Shown here: positions 59,817 through 64,000 of the stretch, in pieces
How the letters are laid out: each line of letters begins with the position of its first letter
How positions within the stretch are numbered: position 1 is the stretch's first letter
NCBI GenBank assembly: GCA_035555795.1
Contig: DATMGE010000077.1
Span: 23,045-87,044, forward strand
Reading direction: 5' to 3'
Source: RCIO01 sp035555795
Lineage (GTDB): Bacteria > Pseudomonadota > Alphaproteobacteria > Rhizobiales > Rhizobiaceae
Length of the DNA: 64,000 bases
Made by a program: the position numbers and the translations under genes
Notes under the pieces: model-generated
The model's database searches: none
The model's input: only the letters and a program-made list of their open reading frames with translations
What the model was told of the DNA's origin: nothing

Positions 59817-62231
59817 TCAACGGTTCGCAATCGTGGTGAAATCTTCGACGGCGCGTCGAGAACCCTTGAGGCTGAACCGTCCGATCTCGATGCCATAACC
59901 GTTGAGAACAGTGAGATGGGTGCCGGTCGTGAATGCGGCCCAGAACATCCTCGTCTCCTCCGGATTGTTCGGAAGGTCGAAGGCGTAACTGTTGGTCTCG
60001 ATATCTGCGTCAACGAATAGGCTGTACGGCTTGTCGTTCCCATGACCGAAGCGCAGCTCGACCCGGCTAGTCGCACCCGAAAGCCGCTGCTCCGGGAGCA
60101 TGATCTCGACGAAGGTGTGTGAGCGGTGCGGGTAATGAGCGATCCGTAGGAGGGGGCTCATCTCTCGGCTTTCAAGGGCAATGAACGGCCGATTGATATT
60201 GGTGTTCATGAACACGCCCACGAGCCAGTCTTGGCGAGTCCAAGTTTCCAGCGCCAAGAGATGCGGAATCGCCCCAGCTTTGTCCGCATCGCGAATGTTG
60301 ATCGAGTGGCGCTCAAGCTCTTCAGGAGTGAAGACGTACATGTCGTCGGGTGGGGTGCGCAGCATGCGCGATACCAGATGACTCGGCGTGTTGAACGTTA
60401 CGAGTTCCTCGTAGATTTGGCTGATGACTGCTTGAGTTAAGGACGGATCATTTACGCCTGAGATTTGATGCACCCCCAATAGACCGTCGGCAATACGCTC
60501 TCGGCCAGCAAGGAAAATGAGCGAGCATGCCGAGTGGCACTCATCACCATTTGGCACCGACGTCTTCAGCCCGGCTGCATTGATCGCACGCGCGACTTCC
60601 AGTGCCGGAGATACGAGTCCTCCTGGACTGTTCAGGCTCACTCTTTCGAGGCCCGGGTGGCTTTTCATCTGTTGGATGAAACTATCGGCAACAGCCTGAT
60701 CGATCGACCCCTCAATCCGAATTTCGGCTCCCTTGACCTCAACAGCACCGCCAAGGCCTTGGGAGACAGCAGGTGGGGCTACCAAGAGCGCCGATACGAC
60801 GATTCCAAGCATGATCGAATTTATGGTGTAACTGCCGAATAGCCTCCTTCCCACCGCGCCTGCCACTTTGCCGAGAGACCGTCCGACGAACCGACTGGGC
60901 GTCGACCTCAGAGCCTTGTACCCGAGTTCCGCTGTATCGATCAAACCCTTCGCGGTTCCGGCGACGGCAACGCCGGCCCCCTCCAACATGGCGTCGAAAC
61001 CATCGCCTCCTTCCTGGTGTTTGGCGAAGGCGTGGTTGATGCCCTTGATCGTCGCAAGGATTCCCAGCCCGCCGACCCCAGTCAGCAACGCATCGACAGC
61101 CGTGTCCTGTCCGTCGATGACGCTGCCGCCGAGGGCAAGCTCAACTGAGCTTGCCAGTTCCTCGTCGGTGTAGCCGCCGTCCAAAACGCCCGTGATGTGG
61201 GCCACCTCTGTAGTGGCAATGACAGGAATCCCATCCGCGACGCTTTCCACATAGCTCGTGCTGTCGGTCGCCTTGACCTGATACGCCACTCCATCGACTA
61301 CGATGTCCGTGTCCGGATGGTTGAAGTGCTCAAAACGTTCGCCGCCGAGATCGGCTTCGACAAGCGTCTCGAAATAAGCGCCTTTCGTCAGGGAGACGAG
61401 TCCGGCGAGGCTTTCACCCGGCATGATTAACGTCTTCAGCCAGATCTCGAAATCCGACATCCCCTCGTAGTTCCCGTTCACCTCCCGCAGGGTGTCGTAG
61501 ATGCTGCTTGCCTGGCTGAGATCGCCCCAGGCCGAAACGGGCACCGACATGGCCGAAAATAGTAGCGCACTCTTCGCGATCGCCTTGCCGTCGTAGGGCT
61601 CCAGATGCGAGTGCGGGACCGACCTTAGGGCGGCATGCTCGGAGGCATCGATGCGACGCTGGCTCCGCTCTTCCATGGCGTCGAAGATCGCTCGTGCCTT
61701 CTGCACCTCTCCGGTGGCGGCTAGCCTCTGCTTCGCCTTCTCAAGCTCCGCGATCTTCTTGTCCATGGCGGACAGGTCCGGCGGGTCGTTCGTCAGCTTC
61801 CCCCACCACGACATGCCCTCGTATGCTCGCTCCCAGCGCTCGTTCAAGCCATCCCGAGTGTCCCTGACCTTGCTCAGGCTCTCCGTGATCAGCTTGTCTG
61901 CACGGGCCGCCGCTGTGCCCTGGAACAACTCCTCGATCTGGTCAGAGCAAGAATAGCGGACCTCCTTGAACGATCGCCTCAGAGCTGTCTGCCGGGCCTC
62001 GTACCTCTCGATGGGCAAGTTGGTGCGTCTATATGCGAGGTAAATCCCCACGGGGATCAGGCTGGCCGCCAGGGCCATGCTCATGGACGTAGCGCTGGGT
62101 TGCTCGAGGAGGTGGCGGGCAGCTGCGACGGCGATGAGGGCCACCGCTCCGAACCCCGTCAAGACGCAGTACTGGTAAAGCCTGTTGGCGCGAACCTTCA
62201 ACTCGTCGATGGTCGCAGTGTCTCGCTTCAA
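59817..62231 (-). CDS. Large membrane protein: predicted PD-(D/E)XK nuclease fused to a ClpP-like protease domain
   Basis: 804 residues from a TTG start with GAGG upstream. Order: two membrane helices (~24-39, ~50-67); a charged coiled-coil-like helical region (75-205); a nuclease-like core (284-325) with E288, D309 and Q318/K320 in TDIVVDGVAYQVKA; a Gly/Ala-rich hydrophobic stretch (~380-430); a third membrane helix (~470-489); a ClpP-like domain (~500-645) with LNSPGG (534-538), the nucleophile in CHSACS (Ser567) and GVHQ (His588); and an unassigned C-terminal domain (660-804). The protease would lie in the periplasm and the nuclease in the cytosol. Second gene of a pair with the ClpP-LprI gene. 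Function unknown. Confidence 0.8.
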   Translation of the reverse strand: MKRDTATIDELKVRANRLYQYCVLTGFGAVALIAVAAARHLLEQPSATSMSMALAASLIPVGIYLAYRRTNLPIERYEARQTALRRSFKEVRYSCSDQIEELFQGTAAARADKLITESLSKVRDTRDGLNERWERAYEGMSWWGKLTNDPPDLSAMDKKIAELEKAKQRLAATGEVQKARAIFDAMEERSQRRIDASEHAALRSVPHSHLEPYDGKAIAKSALLFSAMSVPVSAWGDLSQASSIYDTLREVNGNYEGMSDFEIWLKTLIMPGESLAGLVSLTKGAYFETLVEADLGGERFEHFNHPDTDIVVDGVAYQVKATDSTSYVESVADGIPVIATTEVAHITGVLDGGYTDEELASSVELALGGSVIDGQDTAVDALLTGVGGLGILATIKGINHAFAKHQEGGDGFDAMLEGAGVAVAGTAKGLIDTAELGYKALRSTPSRFVGRSLGKVAGAVGRRLFGSYTINSIMLGIVVSALLVAPPAVSQGLGGAVEVKGAEIRIEGSIDQAVADSFIQQMKSHPGLERVSLNSPGGLVSPALEVARAINAAGLKTSVPNGDECHSACSLIFLAGRERIADGLLGVHQISGVNDPSLTQAVISQIYEELVTFNTPSHLVSRMLRTPPDDMYVFTPEELERHSINIRDADKAGAIPHLLALETWTRQDWLVGVFMNTNINRPFIALESREMSPLLRIAHYPHRSHTFVEIMLPEQRLSGATSRVELRFGHGNDKPYSLFVDADIETNSYAFDLPNNPEETRMFWAAFTTGTHLTVLNGYGIEIGRFSLKGSRRAVEDFTTIANR

Positions 62232-62276
62232 CTCAGTTCCCCTCGATCACCCCGGCCTTATCATATCGCCCGGTCA

Positions 62277-63407
62277 CTATTGGATTACCACCACTTTCAG
62301 CTCCTCCAGCCGCTGGTCGTAGACGGAATTCAGGCAGCTCCTGTCGGCCCCGCAATCGTTGCGGACCGCCAGCCAGTGGCGCTGGACTGCCAGGATGCCC
62401 TTCCGGATGTCCGCCTGGACGTTGTCGCGGATCCAGAAATAGATCGAGTTCATCGCCCGGTCCTTGGCCCACAGATTCTGATCCGCGCACATAGTTCGTT
62501 CGGTTGGAGTTCCAGCTTTCGCGCAGTCGAAACTTGGGCCGTCCACGCCCGTCTCTAGCCCCTGCTTGCGGAGGAGCTGCTCGGCCTCGACGCAGACCAT
62601 GACCAGCCCCCTGGACTTGATCTCGGATGCCCACGGGTCCAGCAGCTGCGTCCATACATTGACCCACTGCTCACTGCCGAGGATCGCGTTGCCTTTCTCG
62701 AACGCCTCTTCCAGTCCGCCTGAGACCGCGGCCATGTCCGGCTGGAAGTAGCCTTGGCATTGCGACCGCAGGATGCTGTAGAGGACCCACCGCTCGGCAT
62801 AGCGGTCGCCCGTCGGCGCGTCGTAGGGCGTCACCACCTCACCTTCGCCATCCAGCAGGAAGACGTCGATGCCGAGCGCCCGCGCCCGGCTTGGGGTCAG
62901 CAGAAGGAAGTCATCGGGTCCTGCAACGGTGAAGAAGCGGATGGCCTCGATCCGTAGTCCCAGGTGTGTCAGGAACGACCCGATCTCCGCGTTGGCGACG
63001 CCGCTCTCCCGAAGTTCCCCAGCCTCCTCGCGGTATGCAGCATGGAATCCGATCAGGGACTCGGGCGACATGTACCGACGGGCGCCGGATACCCAGATCA
63101 ACCCGCAGGCCGAAAAGCACTCGTCGCCACCGTCGACCACGGTGGCGTAGTTCCTCAACCGGATTTCGGCGCCGATCTTCAGCGCCTCACGGAGCAGGCC
63201 GCCCGGACTCTCGAGATAGACCGCCACCTTCTCGCGGTTTCCGACCGCGTTCAGGAACCGCTCGCTGTCGCCTTGAACGATCTCGCCCTTGATGACGACT
63301 AAGTCGACCGCGCCGGGGATTTCCACGAGTTCGACCTCGGCCGCCGCGGATACCGATATCCATGCAAGCACGCACAGGATCGCGCCGATCAAACTCAAGC
63401 CCTGCAT
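62277..63407 (-). CDS. Exported ClpP-like serine protease with DUF1311/LprI-like C-terminus
   Basis: A 376-residue protein with signal peptide (MQGLSLIGAILCVLAWISVSAAA). The ClpP-like domain (~25-180) shows ESPGG (67-70), the nucleophile motif CFSAC (Ser99) and GFH (His122). A helical middle region and a Cys-rich C-terminal module follow (FDCAKAGTPTERTMCADQNLW... NDCGADRSCLNSVYDQR), like DUF1311/LprI lysozyme-inhibitor domains. The ATG at 63407 is preferred; a TTG at 63440 lies upstream. It precedes the 804-aa gene by 45 bp and shares the ClpP-like domain with it. Confidence 0.82.
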   Translation of the reverse strand: MQGLSLIGAILCVLAWISVSAAAEVELVEIPGAVDLVVIKGEIVQGDSERFLNAVGNREKVAVYLESPGGLLREALKIGAEIRLRNYATVVDGGDECFSACGLIWVSGARRYMSPESLIGFHAAYREEAGELRESGVANAEIGSFLTHLGLRIEAIRFFTVAGPDDFLLLTPSRARALGIDVFLLDGEGEVVTPYDAPTGDRYAERWVLYSILRSQCQGYFQPDMAAVSGGLEEAFEKGNAILGSEQWVNVWTQLLDPWASEIKSRGLVMVCVEAEQLLRKQGLETGVDGPSFDCAKAGTPTERTMCADQNLWAKDRAMNSIYFWIRDNVQADIRKGILAVQRHWLAVRNDCGADRSCLNSVYDQRLEELKVVVIQ

Positions 63408-63467
63408 TCCCCCAGCTTCCCCCAAGAACGCCGCACCCAACTCTGGGCCATCATACTATCCGCATGT

Positions 63468-63845
63468 CTAAAGGGCTACGTTCGACCGGTGTTCGCCTGG
63501 GTCGGTCCCGACGGATCGCCGGTTCGCCGCGTTAACCCGGTCCTCCCGTTTCCCCAACTCCATCCGGATCAGATGCTTCCTGGCAACGGGAGCGGACACG
63601 CGTTGTCCTTCCGCGGCAAGCAGCCTCGAATAGGTCGCCGGACCAGCCATCGGGTGAGCCAAGGCGAGGTCATGGAGACGGTCCAGCGTCGCCCTTGGCG
63701 TGGTCGTCCCGTGCCGCCACTCGATCGTTCTCCCCGGGTCGAGGAAGCGAAGGCCCATCAGCCCCCGGCTTTCAAGGCGGCGGCAGACCGGCACCTGTTC
63801 ACCCTGCGCCGCCATCGCAGCCAACTGCCCAGGCTCCAGGCCCAT
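63468..63845 (-). CDS. Hypothetical protein, possible mobile-element remnant
   Basis: 125 residues. The middle (DRLHDLALAHPMAGPATYSRLLAAEGQRVSAPVARKH) looks like a helix-turn-helix of the kind in IS3-type transposases (HTH_21), but no DDE catalytic region follows. The frame is also open upstream to about 63900 (VPVRKVAGSVSLIV...), so the true start may be earlier. No family is named with confidence. Confidence 0.4.
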   Translation of the reverse strand: MGLEPGQLAAMAAQGEQVPVCRRLESRGLMGLRFLDPGRTIEWRHGTTTPRATLDRLHDLALAHPMAGPATYSRLLAAEGQRVSAPVARKHLIRMELGKREDRVNAANRRSVGTDPGEHRSNVAL

Positions 63846-64000
63846 CCGCCTCGCGCAGACGATCAGGGAAACCGAGCCGGCGACCTTCCTGACAGGGACG
63901 TTCTCGATTGTCCGTCGTCAGGGTTTTTGGGACAACAGGCGGCGTGAGCTAACGGAGGCTCTGGTCCATCAGGTTTGTCACATTAGGCCGCTGCATCTCG

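Noticed and set aside
63489..63947. 152-codon plus-strand frame at the right edge
   Set aside because: Pro/Arg-rich without motif; the opposite strand has more protein-like sequence.
1..64000. CRISPR arrays, tRNA and rRNA genes
   Set aside because: No regularly spaced direct repeats, tRNA cloverleaf or rRNA sequence was recognised anywhere in the window.

Overview
The window looks like chromosome from a GC-rich alphaproteobacterium, most likely Hyphomicrobiales (Rhizobiales) near Phyllobacteriaceae. Supporting signs are the order of the C-P lyase operon (phnGHIJKL plus a hexapeptide acetyltransferase, then phnCDE-DUF1045-phnM-phnN), an alphaproteobacterial anti-Shine-Dalgarno sRNA, CTTGAC/CTATAT-like promoters, RIME-like palindromes between genes, and many LysR, GntR, IclR and GlxA regulators. 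The taxon is an inference; no rRNA or tRNA gene is present to fix it.

Layout. 0-3.7 kb: end of modC, a ModE-type regulator, pyrE, and a divergent GlxA-regulator/DJ-1-PfpI pair. 3.7-8.2 kb: a cobalamin riboswitch followed by nrdA and nrdB; NrdB has the residue pattern of the tyrosine-less class Ic ribonucleotide reductases. 8.3-15.4 kb: 5-formyl-THF cyclo-ligase, nitronate monooxygenase, HPP-CBS membrane protein, a frameshifted xdhC, DUF488, beta-carbonic anhydrase, LysR and a glycine-rich membrane protein. 15.6-19.3 kb: an SDR / TPP-dependent E1 alpha-beta / free lipoyl domain / VOC operon, a 49-aa hydrophobic protein, and opposite it an alpha-r14 (NfeR1)-like sRNA. 19.6-24.8 kb: a complete oligopeptide-type ABC importer. 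25-28.7 kb: a thioredoxin-reductase-like flavoprotein, a frameshifted quinone reductase and a catalase. 28.8-32.7 kb: a ferric-type ABC importer. 32.9-36.9 kb: a LysR-led electrophile/quinone detoxification operon. 36.9-48.1 kb: the complete phosphonate C-P lyase region with a divergent PhnF repressor, candidate PHO boxes and a PhnF operator. 48.2-52.8 kb: a more A/T-rich accessory block (GAF-LytTR regulator, serine beta-lactamase-family hydrolase, di-heme cytochrome c). 53-58.6 kb: a branched-chain-amino-acid-type importer with a divergent IclR regulator. 58.7-64 kb: a PhnA-domain protein, a small lipoprotein, and an unusual two-gene cassette in which both proteins carry periplasmic ClpP-like serine protease domains, one of them fused to a predicted PD-(D/E)XK nuclease.

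How the genes work together. Phosphonates enter through PhnCDE and are broken down by PhnGHIJKLMN under phosphate control. DNA precursor synthesis is probably switched to the metal-dependent NrdAB enzyme when B12 is scarce. The sRNA sits directly upstream of an ABC transporter operon, the class of message that its family is known to regulate. The two best candidates for undescribed biology are the ClpP-like/nuclease cassette at 59.8-63.4 kb and the E1-lipoyl-VOC operon, which lacks an E2 acyltransferase core. Two genes (xdhC and the quinone reductase) carry single-base frameshifts that could be real or assembly errors.
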